The notes beneath the pieces were generated by a model, which searched no databases, was not told where the DNA came from, and was given only the letters and a program-made list of their open reading frames with translations. A stretch of 64,000 nucleotides of DNA from the NCBI RefSeq assembly GCF_015689195.1, contig NZ_CP065044.1, positions 1,116,001 to 1,180,000 of the forward strand, written 5' to 3'. This document shows, piece by piece, positions 1-11,068 of this stretch; the first letter of the stretch is position 1, and each line of letters begins with the position of its first letter. This stretch comes from Pectobacterium aroidearum (GTDB lineage Bacteria; Pseudomonadota; Gammaproteobacteria; Enterobacterales; Enterobacteriaceae). The position numbers were made by a program, and so were the translations under genes.

Positions 1-71
1 TGGATGATAGGCTGGAACTCTGCTGTCAGCCTAAGAATTTTTCCATCAATATTCAATGTTGTTGTATTCAT
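1..71 (-). CDS. Unidentified protein, 5' end only (runs off the window)
   Basis: An ATG on the minus strand at position 71 opens a frame that stays open to the window edge (23 codons, beginning MNTTTLNIDGK). A purine-rich stretch resembling a ribosome binding site (AGGGTGAG on the minus strand) lies about 11 bases upstream of the ATG. I do not recognise the family and too little is visible for a function. It is divergent from the PilZ/HD-GYP gene and shares the AT-rich region 72-582 with it. The call rests only on the open frame and the upstream purine stretch, so it may be wrong. Confidence 0.4.
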   Translation of the reverse strand, partial: MNTTTLNIDGKILRLTAEFQPII

Positions 72-582
72 TTTACTGATTACTCACCCTCTCCATAGAA
101 ATAGGAATTCCACAGCCTTGCTCGTCTGGATTCTACACAGCAATTTGGAATAGTTGGAAATTGTTTAAAATGATCAATAATTCTTGTTTGATAGTTATTG
201 GCTATTGAATGAAAAATAATGATCGTTTAAATCTATGTTGTCATTGGTGTTTAATTCTGATTTTGTTAATTTTATTGGTGCTTTAAATTGATTGTTTTTG
301 TTTAATTGGTGGTTAAGTTGTTTTTGTTTGAATTTAAATCAATCTGACGGTGGCGTGTGACCGTTGTGACTTCATAGTATCCTTGTTAGGATGATAAGCG
401 ACGTTAAGATTGCCGTTTCGTAATCCTATCAAAGGGGAGAAAAACTCAGAATTGAATCTGGGTGATGTTCTACTCAGTAAGAATCAGCATTTAATTCCGT
501 GTGAGCATTCATTTTATTAAAAAGAGAAGTCCTTTTTGGATTTTGGGGTATATCACCATCGCGTTAATAGGTAGATATTATA
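72..582. other. AT-rich intergenic region between two divergent genes
   Basis: About 510 bases with no convincing gene. The part from 150 to 340 is strongly AT-rich with runs such as TTTAATTG, the kind of DNA H-NS binds. A short inverted repeat (ATCCT, 4-base loop, AGGAT) lies near 379-392. A purine-rich stretch AAAGGGGAG lies near 431-439 but is not followed by a long open frame. The promoter of the downstream gene should lie here, but I cannot place a -10/-35 pair with confidence. Confidence 0.5.
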
Positions 583-2307
583 GTGGAACATTTTTCTCCT
601 CCTCCCGCTAAAGTGATTAGCGCATTGCTGCAACATTCATATGTGATGTCTATCTATGCCAAGGATATGCTATATGCATTAAAGGCTGACGTTGCGGAAT
701 TGAATCTGGATAAAAACCGTATTGTGTTGGCAGTAGAATATTCTGGTTCAGATATCGACAGATATCTTGCCGATGGTGGTTTGAATTTTGATCTGGAAGC
801 GCTCAAAGGTACGGAGAACATCGAACGAGAAACTTACAGTCTGTGTAATATTTCTACGCAATTATTCAAGACGGACAGTATGTTTTATCGTCTGGAGTGT
901 CGCTTGCCAGACTCTGTTTTCGTCACTGAAAACAGAGGTGCGATTCGTATTCCTTTTATTCTTGGTATGCAGGCTCGTGCTCGCATCGAAGTTTATATGC
1001 ACACGCTTAACGTGCCCGGAACGCTGCGTAATTTATCGACCGGTGGGTGTATGGTCGAAATCGATCTGGTTGAAAGCATTGCGATTGATGTGGGGCAGAA
1101 TATCCCCGGCATTACGCTGGAATTTCCTAACGGGGAAAGCTTTTATGCCGAGGGAAGAATTCGCCATATACGCCCCTTTGGGAATAATGGCTATGCGGCT
1201 GTCGGCATCCAGTTTATCAATTTGTCTTCATCCCAGTCTGAAGCCCTGCTTCATTATACCCATGAGTCGGAAAGAGAGGCGGCATATCGAACCGGCGTCA
1301 CTGGCAGCATGGTGTATTCGTCTCCGCTGTTCATTCCTGGCACTAAGGAGAAAAATATCTTGCTGCGAGAAAGTCAGGAACGCGAGAAACGCACCCGCCA
1401 GACGCCTATGGAACGGGGCGTCATGGAGGTTGCCCATCGGCTTCAGATTGGGCTGATGTACATCAAAACGCGCAATCAACTGCCCGTTGAGATCTTTTAT
1501 GACTGTGTCGATACCCTGATCTATATGGTTAAAAAAGAGAGAAAGGCTTTTCTGTATGCGCTGTCGTTCCTGCGTGATGAAGCGGAGTGGGTCAGGCATG
1601 CGGTGCAGGTTGCAGGGAAACTGGCCGATATGCTGTTACTTTCCGATCCGCACGATCCCTGTGTGCGCGAGGCCGTATTAGGCGCATTGCTTCATACTAT
1701 GGGTAAGCCGCTGCTGGTCAATGCCAGCCTTCCGTCGCTCAAGGTCAACATGAATCCGATGCAGAAAGCGATCCTGATTGGTCACGTAGAAGTACTGCGC
1801 GAGAAGTTACGTGAACTGGACTGGGCGATAAGCCCCACTTGCCGCGATGTGATTGAGAATGCTAACGAGCGTTTGGACGGTAGCGGCTATCCGCACGGCA
1901 AACGCGCCGAACAATTGTCGCCGTTAGTCCGCTTGGTCTCTGTAATTAAGGCGATTAATAAGCTCAGGCATGCGCGGAATGGTGTTTCGCCCCGTACGCC
2001 ATTGGCTGCCTACCGCAAAATCTATGAGGCGAACGCCGCGTATGACAAGGCGGTACTGGTTAAATACGTCCAGATTTATGGTCTCTACCCAATAGGCAGT
2101 CTGGCGAAATACTCGGGAGGCTTCCTCGGGTGGGTGATGGATATTGATAAAAAGGGGCGACCTATTGCGGTACACCTCGTCAAAAACCTTCGCTTTCCTG
2201 ACACCAATATCAGCAGCGTCGTCTCTAAAGGCGACTTGTTGCAGGTCGGCCAGCTCGAAAACATCGTGAGTCCAGACGATTTCGGCATGAAAGTCCTGAA
2301 AATTTAA
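583..2307 (+). CDS. PilZ domain protein fused to a degenerate HD-GYP domain
   Basis: 574 residues with a GTG start. Residues about 20-110 look like a YcgR-type N-terminal module. Residues about 115-225 are a PilZ domain, the cyclic-di-GMP receptor fold, with both binding motifs: RxxxR at 118-122 and NxSxxG at 150-155. Residues about 330-510 align with the HD-GYP phosphodiesterase fold: H339, an LLHTMGK motif at 369-375 where LLHDIGK is usual, H401, and DGSGYP at 432-437. The HD aspartate is T372, the HHE triplet before DGSGYP reads ANE, and the later ligand aspartate is replaced around K456. The protein can plausibly bind c-di-GMP, but its phosphodiesterase half should be inactive. No signal peptide or membrane segment is visible, so it is probably cytoplasmic. 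It is not in an operon; a weak hairpin follows the stop. Motility, biofilm or virulence control is plausible but inferred only. Confidence 0.75.
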   Translation: MEHFSPPPAKVISALLQHSYVMSIYAKDMLYALKADVAELNLDKNRIVLAVEYSGSDIDRYLADGGLNFDLEALKGTENIERETYSLCNISTQLFKTDSMFYRLECRLPDSVFVTENRGAIRIPFILGMQARARIEVYMHTLNVPGTLRNLSTGGCMVEIDLVESIAIDVGQNIPGITLEFPNGESFYAEGRIRHIRPFGNNGYAAVGIQFINLSSSQSEALLHYTHESEREAAYRTGVTGSMVYSSPLFIPGTKEKNILLRESQEREKRTRQTPMERGVMEVAHRLQIGLMYIKTRNQLPVEIFYDCVDTLIYMVKKERKAFLYALSFLRDEAEWVRHAVQVAGKLADMLLLSDPHDPCVREAVLGALLHTMGKPLLVNASLPSLKVNMNPMQKAILIGHVEVLREKLRELDWAISPTCRDVIENANERLDGSGYPHGKRAEQLSPLVRLVSVIKAINKLRHARNGVSPRTPLAAYRKIYEANAAYDKAVLVKYVQIYGLYPIGSLAKYSGGFLGWVMDIDKKGRPIAVHLVKNLRFPDTNISSVVSKGDLLQVGQLENIVSPDDFGMKVLKI

Positions 2308-2325
2308 CTCACATCCTATCTATAT

Positions 2326-2344
2326 GGGGTTGCGTGGCAGCCCC
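2326..2344 (+). terminator. Weak hairpin after the PilZ/HD-GYP gene
   Basis: GGGGTTG, a 5-base loop, then CAGCCCC form a 7-bp stem with one G-U pair, 18 bases after the stop codon. Only a short T-rich stretch follows, so termination may be weak or Rho-assisted. Confidence 0.4.
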
Positions 2345-2585
2345 GCTTTCCGAATGCATTCTTACCGATATCGCCATGAAAGGCGCATACCATCGGCTAT
2401 AACACTTTAAGCAATAAGGACTATCAGAAAAACCATTTAGTCATTTTGGTTATTTAATATTTCCATCATTTCTTTAATTGTTAAGATGCAGATCGTTACC
2501 CTTATCCTCCATCCATCTTTTTATTGCATGTTTTTGTATTAGCGTCGTTGGCTAACTGCACAGGCACAAGGAAACAGAAATCACA

Positions 2586-4415
2586 ATGACTACTCCGGTT
2601 TCCCCCACTTCATTGCTTCCGCTGAGTGCGGAGCAATTAACGCGTTTACAGGCGGCAACCGGTGATTTCTCATCGACGCAGCTGGCCTGGCTATCCGGCT
2701 ATTTCTGGGGGCTGGTACAACAGCCTGGGAACGTGCAGTCTGGTACCACGATCGCCGCGGCGGCTACCGCTTCCGCAGTAACGGTGCCGGTACAAACCAT
2801 CACGCTGATTTCTGCCTCACAGACCGGTAACGCACGTCGGGTCGCGGAACAGCTGCGTGACGACCTGCTGGCAGCCAAGCTGTCCGTTAATCTGGTCAAT
2901 GCCGGTGATTACAAGTTCAAGCAAATCGGGCAGGAAAAACTGCTGCTGATCGTGACCTCGACGCAGGGGGAAGGCGAGCCGCCGGAAGAAGCGGTCGCGC
3001 TGCATAAGTTCCTGCTGTCCAAGAAAGCCCCGGCGCTGAAAGACACCGCGTTTGCCGTGTTTGGTCTGGGTGATACTTCTTACGAATTCTTCAGCAAGGC
3101 GGGTAAGGATTTCGATGACCGTCTGGCTGAGCTGGGCGCGGAGCGTCTGCTGGATCGCGTTGATGCCGATGTCGATTATCAGGCGCTAGCTGAACAGTGG
3201 CGTCGCCAGCTGGTTGATATTTTGCAGGCGCGAGTGCCGGTTCAGGGTGAAGCCGTCGCACAGATTGCCGCTCAGGGCGCACTGGATGAAATTACCAGCA
3301 GCCCGTACAGCAAATCCTCACCGCTGCATGCCACATTTGCGGTGAATCAGAAAGTAACCGGGCGTGGTTCAGAAAAAGATGTACGCCATATCGAGATCGA
3401 TCTGGGTGATTCCGGTTTACGTTATCAGCCGGGAGACGCGCTGGGCGTGTGGTTTGATAACGATCCGGCACTGGTGCAGGAATTGCTGGAACTGCTGTGG
3501 CTGAAAGGCGATGAATCCGTCAGCGTTGACGGTAAGACGCTGCCATTATCGCAGGCGCTGAAAAGCCACTTTGAGCTGACGCAAAACACTGCGCCGATCG
3601 TCGAGAAATATGCAGCCCTGTCGCGTAATGAGACGCTGCTGTCGCTGTTGGCCGATAAGCCCGCGCTTCAGCAGTTCGCACAACGGACGCCGCTGGTAGA
3701 TATGGTGCGACAGGCACCGGCTGAACTGACGGCGGATCAACTGTTGGGTCTGCTGCGTCCGTTGACGCCGCGTCTTTACTCTATTGCTTCCTCGCAGGCA
3801 GAAGCTGAAAGCGAAGTGCATATCACCGTTGGCGTGGTGCGCTACGAATACGAAGGTCGTGAGCGTGCCGGTGGCGCATCCAGCTATCTGGCTGACCGAC
3901 TGAGCGAAGATGATGAAATCCGTGTCTTCATTGAGCACAACGATAACTTCCGTCTGCCTGCCAATTCCGATACGCCGGTCATCATGATCGGGCCGGGCAC
4001 CGGGATTGCACCGTTCCGCGCGTTTATGCAGCAGCGCGATGCCGAAGGGGCAGAAGGGAAAAACTGGCTGTTCTTTGGTAACCCTCACTTTACGGAAGAT
4101 TTCCTGTATCAGGTTGAATGGCAGCGCTACGTTAAAGATGGGCTGCTGACCAACATCGATCTGGCGTGGTCACGCGATCAGGCACACAAAATCTATGTGC
4201 AGGACAAGCTGCGGGAAAAGGGCGCGGAAGTCTGGCGTTGGATTCAGGACGGTGCGCACCTGTACGTGTGTGGTGATGCCAACCGTATGGCGAAAGACGT
4301 CGAGCGGGCGCTGCTGGACGTGATAGTTGAGCATGGCGGCATGGACAGTGAACAAGCCGATGAGTTTTTAAGCGATCTGCGCCTTGAGCGCCGTTATCAG
4401 CGAGATGTGTACTAA
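2586..4415 (+). CDS. cysJ: Sulfite reductase [NADPH] flavoprotein alpha subunit
   Basis: 609 residues, close to the 599 of E. coli CysJ. It takes electrons from NADPH through FAD and FMN and passes them to the CysI hemoprotein, in the six-electron reduction of sulfite to sulfide. In order: an N-terminal linker, a flavodoxin-like FMN domain from about residue 72 (SQTGNA at 78-83), an FAD domain with RLYSIASS near 395, and an NADPH domain with [12 protein letters not shown] near 469-480. It ends in YQRDVY, the conserved terminus. The ATG follows AAGGAAACAG, a good ribosome binding site. Its stop overlaps the cysI start by one base (TAATG), so the two are translationally coupled. In enteric bacteria the operon is activated by CysB with acetylserine; the upstream region 2345-2585 should carry that promoter, but I cannot define the site. 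Confidence 0.97.
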   Translation: MTTPVSPTSLLPLSAEQLTRLQAATGDFSSTQLAWLSGYFWGLVQQPGNVQSGTTIAAAATASAVTVPVQTITLISASQTGNARRVAEQLRDDLLAAKLSVNLVNAGDYKFKQIGQEKLLLIVTSTQGEGEPPEEAVALHKFLLSKKAPALKDTAFAVFGLGDTSYEFFSKAGKDFDDRLAELGAERLLDRVDADVDYQALAEQWRRQLVDILQARVPVQGEAVAQIAAQGALDEITSSPYSKSSPLHATFAVNQKVTGRGSEKDVRHIEIDLGDSGLRYQPGDALGVWFDNDPALVQELLELLWLKGDESVSVDGKTLPLSQALKSHFELTQNTAPIVEKYAALSRNETLLSLLADKPALQQFAQRTPLVDMVRQAPAELTADQLLGLLRPLTPRLYSIASSQAEAESEVHITVGVVRYEYEGRERAGGASSYLADRLSEDDEIRVFIEHNDNFRLPANSDTPVIMIGPGTGIAPFRAFMQQRDAEGAEGKNWLFFGNPHFTEDFLYQVEWQRYVKDGLLTNIDLAWSRDQAHKIYVQDKLREKGAEVWRWIQDGAHLYVCGDANRMAKDVERALLDVIVEHGGMDSEQADEFLSDLRLERRYQRDVY

Positions 4416-6148
4416 TGAGCGAAAAATACGTTTTCAGTGAAAAACACCCTGGTCCCCTGGTGGTAGAAGGGAAACTCACTGATGCTGAGCGCATGAAGAC
4501 TGAAAGTAACTTCCTGCGCGGCACAATTGCTGAAGATCTGAACGATGGTCTGACCGGCGGCTTCAAAGGCGACAATTTTCTGCTGATCCGTTTCCACGGT
4601 ATGTATCAGCAGGATGACCGTGATATTCGCGCCGAGCGTGCCGAGCAGAAACTGGAACCGCGCCATGCCATGCTGCTGCGCTGCCGTTTGCCCGGAGGCG
4701 TGATGACGCCGGAGCAGTGGCTGCGGATCGATAAATTTGCTGGCGAAAGCACGATATATGGCAGCATTCGTATCACGAACCGCCAGACGTTCCAGTATCA
4801 CGGTATTCTCAAATCGAACGTGAAACCGGTACACCAGATGCTGAATAGCATTGGTCTGGATGCGCTGGCGACGGCGAATGACATGAACCGTAACGTGCTG
4901 TGTACGTCTAACCCGATCGAATCCGAACTGCACCAGCAGGCATATGAGTGGGCGAAAAAGATCTCTGAACATCTGCTGCCGCGCACGCGTGCCTACGCTG
5001 AGATCTGGATGGATCAGGAAAAGGTAGCAACGACAGATGAAGAACCGATTCTGGGTTCGACGTATCTGCCGCGTAAGTTCAAAACCACGGTCGTGGTTCC
5101 GCCGCAGAATGATGTGGATCTGCATGCGAACGATCTTAATTTTATTGCGATTGCTGATAATGGCCGTCTGGTGGGCTTCAACGTGCTGGTGGGCGGTGGG
5201 TTGTCTATCGCGCACGGTGATAAAGAAACCTATCCGCGTACCGCCAGCGAACTGGGTTACATTTCCATCGAACATACGCTGACCATCGCGGAAGCGGTGG
5301 TGACCACGCAGCGCGATTGGGGCAACCGTACTAACCGTAAAAATGCGAAAACCAAATACACGCTGGAGCGCGTAGGTGTAGACAACTTCAAGCAGGAAGT
5401 GGAAGCGCGTGCCGGTGTGAAATTTGAAGCGGTGCGTCCGTATGAATTCACCGGACGTGGCGATCGTATTGGCTGGGTAAAAGGCATCGATAACAAATGG
5501 CATCTGACGCTGTTTATCGAAAATGGTCGTATTCTGGATTATCCGGGTCGACCGTTGAAAACCGGTTTGGCGGAAATCGCTAAAATCCACAAAGGGGATT
5601 TCCGCTTAACGGCGAACCAGAATTTGATCATCGCCGGCGTGCCTGCGCGCAGCAAAGCGAAGATTGATGCGCTGGCGCGTGAACACGGTTTGATTGATGA
5701 CAGCGTGAGCGAGCAACGCAAGAATTCAATGGCCTGCGTGTCGTTCCCCACCTGTCCGCTGGCGATGGCGGAAGCCGAGCGTTTCCTGCCGGAGTTTGTC
5801 ACGAAAGTGGAAGATATCATGCAGCAGCACGGTGTGGGTGATGAACACATTGTTCTGCGCGTCACGGGCTGCCCGAACGGCTGCGGCCGTGCGATGCTGG
5901 CGGAAATCGGTCTGGTGGGCAAAGCGGTAGGGCGTTATAACCTGCACCTCGGTGGGAATCGCGAAGGGACACGTATTCCTCGTATGTATCGCGAGAACAT
6001 TAATGAAACCGAGATCCTGGCGGAAATTGATCGGCTTATTGGGCTGTGGGCACAGGATCGCCAGCCAAACGAAGGCTTCGGTGATTTCACTATTCGCACG
6101 AACATCATTAGACCGGTGCTGGATCCCGCGCGCGATTTTTATGACTGA
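4415..6148 (+). CDS. cysI: Sulfite reductase hemoprotein beta subunit
   Basis: 577 residues (570 in E. coli). It holds the siroheme and the [4Fe-4S] cluster where sulfite is reduced to sulfide. The four cluster cysteines are visible as C441 and C447 in CVSFPTC and C486 and C490 in GCPNGCGR, each shifted seven residues from E. coli. The two-fold repeated nitrite/sulfite reductase architecture is intact, including the arginine- and lysine-rich substrate residues around RITNRQTFQ. It is the second gene of cysJIH, one base overlapping cysJ and 12 bases before cysH. Its siroheme would come from CysG, encoded 1 kb downstream. Confidence 0.97.
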   Translation: MSEKYVFSEKHPGPLVVEGKLTDAERMKTESNFLRGTIAEDLNDGLTGGFKGDNFLLIRFHGMYQQDDRDIRAERAEQKLEPRHAMLLRCRLPGGVMTPEQWLRIDKFAGESTIYGSIRITNRQTFQYHGILKSNVKPVHQMLNSIGLDALATANDMNRNVLCTSNPIESELHQQAYEWAKKISEHLLPRTRAYAEIWMDQEKVATTDEEPILGSTYLPRKFKTTVVVPPQNDVDLHANDLNFIAIADNGRLVGFNVLVGGGLSIAHGDKETYPRTASELGYISIEHTLTIAEAVVTTQRDWGNRTNRKNAKTKYTLERVGVDNFKQEVEARAGVKFEAVRPYEFTGRGDRIGWVKGIDNKWHLTLFIENGRILDYPGRPLKTGLAEIAKIHKGDFRLTANQNLIIAGVPARSKAKIDALAREHGLIDDSVSEQRKNSMACVSFPTCPLAMAEAERFLPEFVTKVEDIMQQHGVGDEHIVLRVTGCPNGCGRAMLAEIGLVGKAVGRYNLHLGGNREGTRIPRMYRENINETEILAEIDRLIGLWAQDRQPNEGFGDFTIRTNIIRPVLDPARDFYD

Positions 6149-6160
6149 CAGGAGAGCCTG

Positions 6161-6895
6161 ATGGCCGAATTTAACCTTGAGGCGCTCAACGCGTTACCGA
6201 AAGCGGAGCAGGCGGCTGCGTTGGCTGTCGTGAATGGTCAGCTTGAACAGCTGTCTGCACAGGAAAGAGTAAGCTGGGCGCTGGAGAATTTGCCGGGCGA
6301 TTATGTTTTGTCGTCCAGCTTCGGTATTCAGGCTGCGGTATCGCTGCATCTGGTGACACAACAGCGACCGAATATTCCGGTTATCCTCACGGATACGGGC
6401 TATCTGTTCCCTGAAACCTATCAGTTTATTGATGCGCTGACGGATCAGTTGAAACTGAATCTGCAAGTGTATCGCGCCGCTGAATCCGCGGCCTGGCAAG
6501 AAGCGCGCTACGGCAAGCTGTGGGAACAGGGCGTGGAAGGCATTGAGCGCTACAACCTGCTGAATAAAGTTGAGCCGATGAATCGGGCGCTGAGCGAGTT
6601 AAAGGCAAAAACGTGGTTTGCTGGCCTGCGCCGTGAGCAGTCCGGCAGCCGGGGAGACTTGCCGGTGCTGGCGATTCAGCGTGGCGTCTTCAAATTCCTG
6701 CCGATTATCGATTGGGATAACCGGACGGTGTATCAATATCTGAAAGAAAATGGTCTGAGCTACCACCCGCTCTGGGATCAGGGCTATCTGTCTGTTGGCG
6801 ATACGCACACCACCCGCAAATGGGAACCGGGCATGAGTGAAGAGGAAACCCGTTTCTTCGGCCTGAAACGCGAGTGCGGGCTGCACGAAGGGTAA
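6161..6895 (+). CDS. cysH: Phosphoadenosine phosphosulfate (PAPS) reductase
   Basis: 244 residues, the same length as E. coli CysH. It reduces PAPS to sulfite and adenosine bisphosphate using thioredoxin or glutaredoxin. The C-terminal KRECGLHEG motif carries the single catalytic cysteine at C239. The two cysteine pairs that hold a [4Fe-4S] cluster in APS reductases are absent, which fits a PAPS-specific enzyme. The PP-loop-like segment [14 protein letters not shown] lies near residues 51-64. AGGAGAGCCTG lies just before the ATG. Last gene of cysJIH. Confidence 0.97.
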   Translation: MAEFNLEALNALPKAEQAAALAVVNGQLEQLSAQERVSWALENLPGDYVLSSSFGIQAAVSLHLVTQQRPNIPVILTDTGYLFPETYQFIDALTDQLKLNLQVYRAAESAAWQEARYGKLWEQGVEGIERYNLLNKVEPMNRALSELKAKTWFAGLRREQSGSRGDLPVLAIQRGVFKFLPIIDWDNRTVYQYLKENGLSYHPLWDQGYLSVGDTHTTRKWEPGMSEEETRFFGLKRECGLHEG

Positions 6896-7204
6896 AGGAG
6901 AAAACTGGGTATCGCCTGATACTGGTTACTTAAGCCCGTTATTAGGGGAAACACAGGGGGAGGTTCCCGTAGGGATGCCTCACCCCTGTGGTCGCCCCGT
7001 ATATCTCAATGCTTCAGCGATAGGCACTAGGGCATTGTCCGGTTTTTTATCACCGTCATTTTTATCGCCGTTATCATCCCAATCTCAGTTGTAAACGTGG
7101 TGTTATTCCATTACGGAACTTGTCATTCCAATTCGGCATTTCATAAGTGTTCTGTCCTCACCGTATAGTCGCATTATCTACTTTTTTGCTTAGTTAAGGC
7201 GATT
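6896..7204. promoter_or_regulatory. Intergenic region between cysH and cysG with the cysG-cysDNC promoter
   Basis: Just over 300 bases without a gene. It holds the long hairpin at 6952-6990 and then an AT-richer stretch, 7040-7200, that must contain the promoter of the cysG-cysDNC genes. ATTCC-type repeats near 7095-7135 resemble the half-sites reported for CysB, but the match is too loose to call a site. Possible -10 elements (TATAGT, CATTAT) lie near 7164-7176. Confidence 0.4.
6952..6990 (+). terminator. Long hairpin downstream of cysH
   Basis: CACAGGGG with GAGG pairs with CCTC and CCCCTGTG, leaving one bulged A. The loop itself contains TCCC-GTA-GGGA, so the structure is an extended double hairpin about 39 bases long. 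No T-run follows, so it is either a Rho-assisted terminator or an mRNA 3' protective structure for cysJIH. Confidence 0.5.
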
Positions 7205-8647
7205 GTGAACTATCTCCCTATATTTGCCGATCTTCGTCAGCGCCCGGTACTGGTTGTCGGGGGCGGCGAGGTTGCTACGCGCAAAATCGATCTACTGCAA
7301 CGCGCGGGTGCGGAGGTAAAAATTGTCGCGCAGGCGCTGGCCGAACCGTTGGCTGTGCAGCATCAGGCCGGGAAGATTGAATGGCTGGCACAGGTTTTTA
7401 CGCCTGATTTGCTATCTGGCGTATTTCTGGTGATTGCCGCTACGGATGACGCTGAGCTGAACGCGGCCGTATTTGAGGCGGCGAATCAGCGCCATTTGCT
7501 GGTGAACGTGGTGGACGATCAGCCGAAGTGCTCGTTTATTTTCCCTTCGATTGTCGATCGCTCTCCGCTGGTGGTGGCGATTTCCTCCGGTGGGCAAGCG
7601 CCAGTGCTGGCACGCTTGCTGCGTGAAAAGCTGGAATCATTACTGCCCGCCAGTTTGGGCACGATGGCGGATATCGCCGGAAGCTGGCGCGACAGAATTA
7701 AAACCCGACTGCATTCGATGTCGGCACGTCGTCGTTTTTGGGAACGGCTGTTTGTCGGGCGTTTTGCGGCGCTGGTTTCTGCCGGACAACTCGCGCAGGC
7801 CGAAGACGAATTGCAACAGCAACTGGTTAATCAGCAAGACGAGCAGCAACTGCCCGCGGCAGCACGCGGTGAAGTGGCGCTGGTTGGCGCAGGCCCCGGC
7901 GATGCTGGGTTGCTTACGTTGCGTGGATTACAAGTGATGCAGCAGGCGGACGTGGTGCTGTATGACCATCTGGTCAGTGCCGATGTGTTGGATCTGGTGC
8001 GCCGCGATGCTGAACGCATCTGCGTCGGAAAGCGCGCCAGTGAGCATTCGCTCCCGCAGGATGAGATTAATCAGCTACTGGTGACGCTGGCGCAAGAAGG
8101 CAAGCGGGTAGTGCGCCTGAAAGGTGGCGATCCCTTCGTTTTTGGCCGCGGCGGCGAAGAGTTGCAGGCGGTAGCGCAGGCTGGCATCACGTTTCAGGTG
8201 GTGCCCGGTGTGACGGCCGCTGCGGGCGTCACGGCGTATGCGGGGATTCCGCTGACGCACCGTGATTACGCGCAGAGCGTACTGTTTATTACTGGTCACT
8301 GTCGCCCCGATGGCGACGCGCTGGACTGGTCAACGCTGGCGCGCGGGCGTCAGACGCTGGCGATTTATATGGGAACGATGAAGGCCGCTGAAATTTCGCA
8401 GCAGCTTATCGCGCATGGCCGTTCAGCGCAGACACCTGTCGCTGTGATCAGCCGCGGCACCCGACACGATCAGCAGGTGCAAATCGGCACGCTGCAAGAG
8501 TTAGAACATTTGGCACGGCAAGCGCCGACACCGGCGCTGCTGGTGATTGGCGAGGTGGTGGATTTGCATCACCAGATTGCCTGGTTTGGTCAGACAACGC
8601 CGACGGTGCCGCAAGACAGCCGCCCAGCGGTAGTAAACTTGGCTTAA
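7205..8647 (+). CDS. cysG: Siroheme synthase (multifunctional CysG)
   Basis: 480 residues (457 in E. coli). It makes siroheme from uroporphyrinogen III in three activities. The N-terminal half is the precorrin-2 dehydrogenase/sirohydrochlorin ferrochelatase, with the NAD-binding [11 protein letters not shown] motif near residues 17-27. The C-terminal half, from about residue 220, is the SAM-dependent uroporphyrinogen methyltransferase, with [30 protein letters not shown] and VPGVTAAAG motifs. The start is GTG with AAGG six bases upstream. It sits 9 bases before cysD, so siroheme synthesis is co-transcribed with sulfate activation, which supplies the cofactor for CysI. Confidence 0.95.
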   Translation: MNYLPIFADLRQRPVLVVGGGEVATRKIDLLQRAGAEVKIVAQALAEPLAVQHQAGKIEWLAQVFTPDLLSGVFLVIAATDDAELNAAVFEAANQRHLLVNVVDDQPKCSFIFPSIVDRSPLVVAISSGGQAPVLARLLREKLESLLPASLGTMADIAGSWRDRIKTRLHSMSARRRFWERLFVGRFAALVSAGQLAQAEDELQQQLVNQQDEQQLPAAARGEVALVGAGPGDAGLLTLRGLQVMQQADVVLYDHLVSADVLDLVRRDAERICVGKRASEHSLPQDEINQLLVTLAQEGKRVVRLKGGDPFVFGRGGEELQAVAQAGITFQVVPGVTAAAGVTAYAGIPLTHRDYAQSVLFITGHCRPDGDALDWSTLARGRQTLAIYMGTMKAAEISQQLIAHGRSAQTPVAVISRGTRHDQQVQIGTLQELEHLARQAPTPALLVIGEVVDLHHQIAWFGQTTPTVPQDSRPAVVNLA

Positions 8648-8656
8648 GGAAAGGGT

Positions 8657-9565
8657 ATGGACGAGAAACGACTCACGCATTTACGGCAGCTTGAAGCCGA
8701 AAGCATTCACATCATCCGCGAAGTGGCGGCCGAGTTCAGTAACCCGGTGATGATGTACTCCATCGGCAAAGATTCTTCGGTGATGCTGCATTTGGCGCGC
8801 AAGGCGTTCTATCCGGGGTCGCTGCCTTTCCCGTTGCTGCACGTCGATACCGGCTGGAAATTTCGTGAAATGTACGAATTCCGCGACCGTACGGCGAAAG
8901 CTTACGGCTGTGAACTGCTGGTGCACCGCAACCCACAGGGCGAAGCATTGGGAATTAACCCCTTCGTACACGGTAGCGCCAAGCACACTGACATCATGAA
9001 AACCGAAGGGCTGAAGCAGGCGCTGGATAAATACGGTTTTGATGCCGCGTTTGGCGGAGCGCGTCGTGATGAAGAGAAATCGCGAGCTAAAGAACGTATT
9101 TACTCCTTCCGCGACCGTTTCCACCGTTGGGATCCGAAGAACCAACGCCCGGAACTGTGGCACAACTACAACGGCCAGATTAACAAAGGCGAGAGTATTC
9201 GTGTTTTCCCGCTTTCTAACTGGACCGAGTTGGATATCTGGCAATATATCTATCTGGAAAATATCGATATTGTTCCGCTCTATCTGGCCGCCCCGCGTCC
9301 GGTGCTGGAGCGCGATGGCATGCTGCTGATGGTGGATGACGATCGCATCGATCTGCAACCGGGTGAAGTCATTGAACAACGCATGGTGCGCTTCCGCACG
9401 CTGGGCTGCTGGCCACTGACGGGCGCGGTGGCATCGGAGGCGCAGACGCTGCCGGAAATCATCGAAGAGATGCTGGTTTCCACCACCAGTGAGCGTCAGG
9501 GAAGGGTGATTGACCGCGATCAGGCCGGTTCAATGGAGCTGAAAAAGCGTCAAGGGTATTTCTGA
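8657..9565 (+). CDS. cysD: Sulfate adenylyltransferase subunit 2
   Basis: 302 residues, as in E. coli. CysD carries out the adenylyl transfer from ATP to sulfate that forms adenosine 5'-phosphosulfate, driven by GTP hydrolysis in CysN. The ATP pyrophosphatase PP-loop SIGKDSS is at residues 35-41. The conserved [15 protein letters not shown] segment is near residues 134-148. AAAGG precedes the ATG. It is 9 bases after cysG and 11 before cysN, clearly one transcription unit. Confidence 0.97.
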   Translation: MDEKRLTHLRQLEAESIHIIREVAAEFSNPVMMYSIGKDSSVMLHLARKAFYPGSLPFPLLHVDTGWKFREMYEFRDRTAKAYGCELLVHRNPQGEALGINPFVHGSAKHTDIMKTEGLKQALDKYGFDAAFGGARRDEEKSRAKERIYSFRDRFHRWDPKNQRPELWHNYNGQINKGESIRVFPLSNWTELDIWQYIYLENIDIVPLYLAAPRPVLERDGMLLMVDDDRIDLQPGEVIEQRMVRFRTLGCWPLTGAVASEAQTLPEIIEEMLVSTTSERQGRVIDRDQAGSMELKKRQGYF

Positions 9566-9576
9566 GGAATCGTCGA

Positions 9577-11067
9577 ATGAGCCAAACTTCGTTAAAAGAT
9601 ACAGTTGCGGAAAACGCGGCTGATAAAGATGCCGTCGTCATCAATAATGCCATTGCACAGCAGATTGCCGAGCAAGGCGGTGTGGAAGCCTATTTACATG
9701 CGCAGCAGGATAAAACGCTGCTGCGTTTCCTGACCTGCGGTAGCGTCGATGATGGAAAAAGTACGCTGATTGGCCGTTTGCTGCATGATACGCGCCAGAT
9801 TTATGAAGATCAGCTCAGCACGCTGCACAACGACAGCAAACGTCTGGGGACACAGGGCGAAAAGCTGGATCTGGCACTGCTGGTCGATGGGCTTCAGGCC
9901 GAGCGTGAACAGGGCATCACGATTGACGTGGCCTACCGCTATTTTTCGACGGAAAAACGCAAATTTATCATCGCCGATACGCCGGGGCACGAGCAGTACA
10001 CGCGCAACATGGCGACGGGCGCATCAACCTGCGAGCTGGCGATTCTGCTGATTGATGCTCGTAAAGGCGTCTTGGATCAAACTCGCCGTCACAGCTTTAT
10101 TGCGACCCTGCTGGGGATTCGCGATCTGGTGGTGGCGGTGAACAAAATGGACTTAGTGGATTATCAGCAAACGGTATTTGAGCAGTTTAAGCAGGATTAT
10201 CTGGATTTTGCTCAGCAACTGCCTACCGACCTGAATATCACTTTTGTGCCGATTTCCGCATTGGATGGCGACAATGTCGCAACGCCAGGCACGACGATGG
10301 ACTGGTATACCGGGCCAACGCTGCTGGACGTGCTGGAAACGGTCAATGTGGCACAGCGCACGCTGGAACAGCCGATGCGTTTCCCGGTGCAATACGTCAA
10401 CCGCCCGAATCTGGATTTTCGCGGTTACGCGGGCACGCTGGCCTCCGGCATTATCCGCGTTGGGCAGCGGGTTAAAGTGCTGCCGTCCGGCGTAGAATCT
10501 ACCGTCAGCCGTATTGTGACCTTCGACGGTGATTTACCGCAGGCGCAGGCAGGTGAAGCCATTACGCTGGTGCTGGCGGATGAGATTGATATCAGCCGCG
10601 GCGATCTGCTGGTCGATAGCGGTGAATCGCTGAAGGCGGTGCAGCATGCGCTGGTGGATGTGGTCTGGATGGCGGAACAGCCGCTGGTGCCGGGACAGAG
10701 TTATGACATCAAGATTGGCGGCAAGAAAACGCGCGCTCGGGTCGAGAATATTCAGTATCAGGTTGAGATTAATACGTTGACGCAGCGCGTCGCGGAGAAT
10801 CTGCCGCTGAATGGCATCGGTTCGGTTGAGCTGATTTTTGATGAACCGCTGGTGTTGGACAACTATCAGCACAACGCGGTAACCGGTGGCATGATCTTTA
10901 TCGATCGTCTGAGCAACGTCACGGTGGGCGCCGGTCTGGTGCGGGAGCCTATCGAGCAGGTATATCAGGAGCCGGGCGCGTATAGCGCGTTTGAACTGGA
11001 ACTGAATGCGCTGGTACGTCGTCACTTCCCGCATTGGGGTGCGCGCGATCTGCTGGGAGGCAAATAA
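9577..11067 (+). CDS. cysN: Sulfate adenylyltransferase subunit 1 (GTPase)
   Basis: 496 residues (475 in E. coli; the extra residues are N-terminal). It is an elongation-factor-like GTPase that couples GTP hydrolysis to APS formation by CysD. Visible motifs are the P-loop GSVDDGKST (55-63), [11 protein letters not shown] near 134 and NKMD near 189, followed by EF-Tu-like beta-barrel domains. It is a stand-alone subunit, with the APS kinase encoded by the separate gene that follows. Confidence 0.96.
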   Translation: MSQTSLKDTVAENAADKDAVVINNAIAQQIAEQGGVEAYLHAQQDKTLLRFLTCGSVDDGKSTLIGRLLHDTRQIYEDQLSTLHNDSKRLGTQGEKLDLALLVDGLQAEREQGITIDVAYRYFSTEKRKFIIADTPGHEQYTRNMATGASTCELAILLIDARKGVLDQTRRHSFIATLLGIRDLVVAVNKMDLVDYQQTVFEQFKQDYLDFAQQLPTDLNITFVPISALDGDNVATPGTTMDWYTGPTLLDVLETVNVAQRTLEQPMRFPVQYVNRPNLDFRGYAGTLASGIIRVGQRVKVLPSGVESTVSRIVTFDGDLPQAQAGEAITLVLADEIDISRGDLLVDSGESLKAVQHALVDVVWMAEQPLVPGQSYDIKIGGKKTRARVENIQYQVEINTLTQRVAENLPLNGIGSVELIFDEPLVLDNYQHNAVTGGMIFIDRLSNVTVGAGLVREPIEQVYQEPGAYSAFELELNALVRRHFPHWGARDLLGGK

Positions 11068-11068
11068 C

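Noticed and set aside
440-530. Short TTG- or GTG-started frames (10-23 codons) after a purine-rich stretch, possible leader peptide
   Set aside because: Spacing from the purine run to the start is too long, the codons carry no recognisable pattern, and no attenuator hairpin follows.
11006-11068. Upstream extension of cysC from an earlier ATG
   Set aside because: It lies inside cysN and its residues do not resemble the family; the GTG at 11069 has a good ribosome binding site and gives the expected length.
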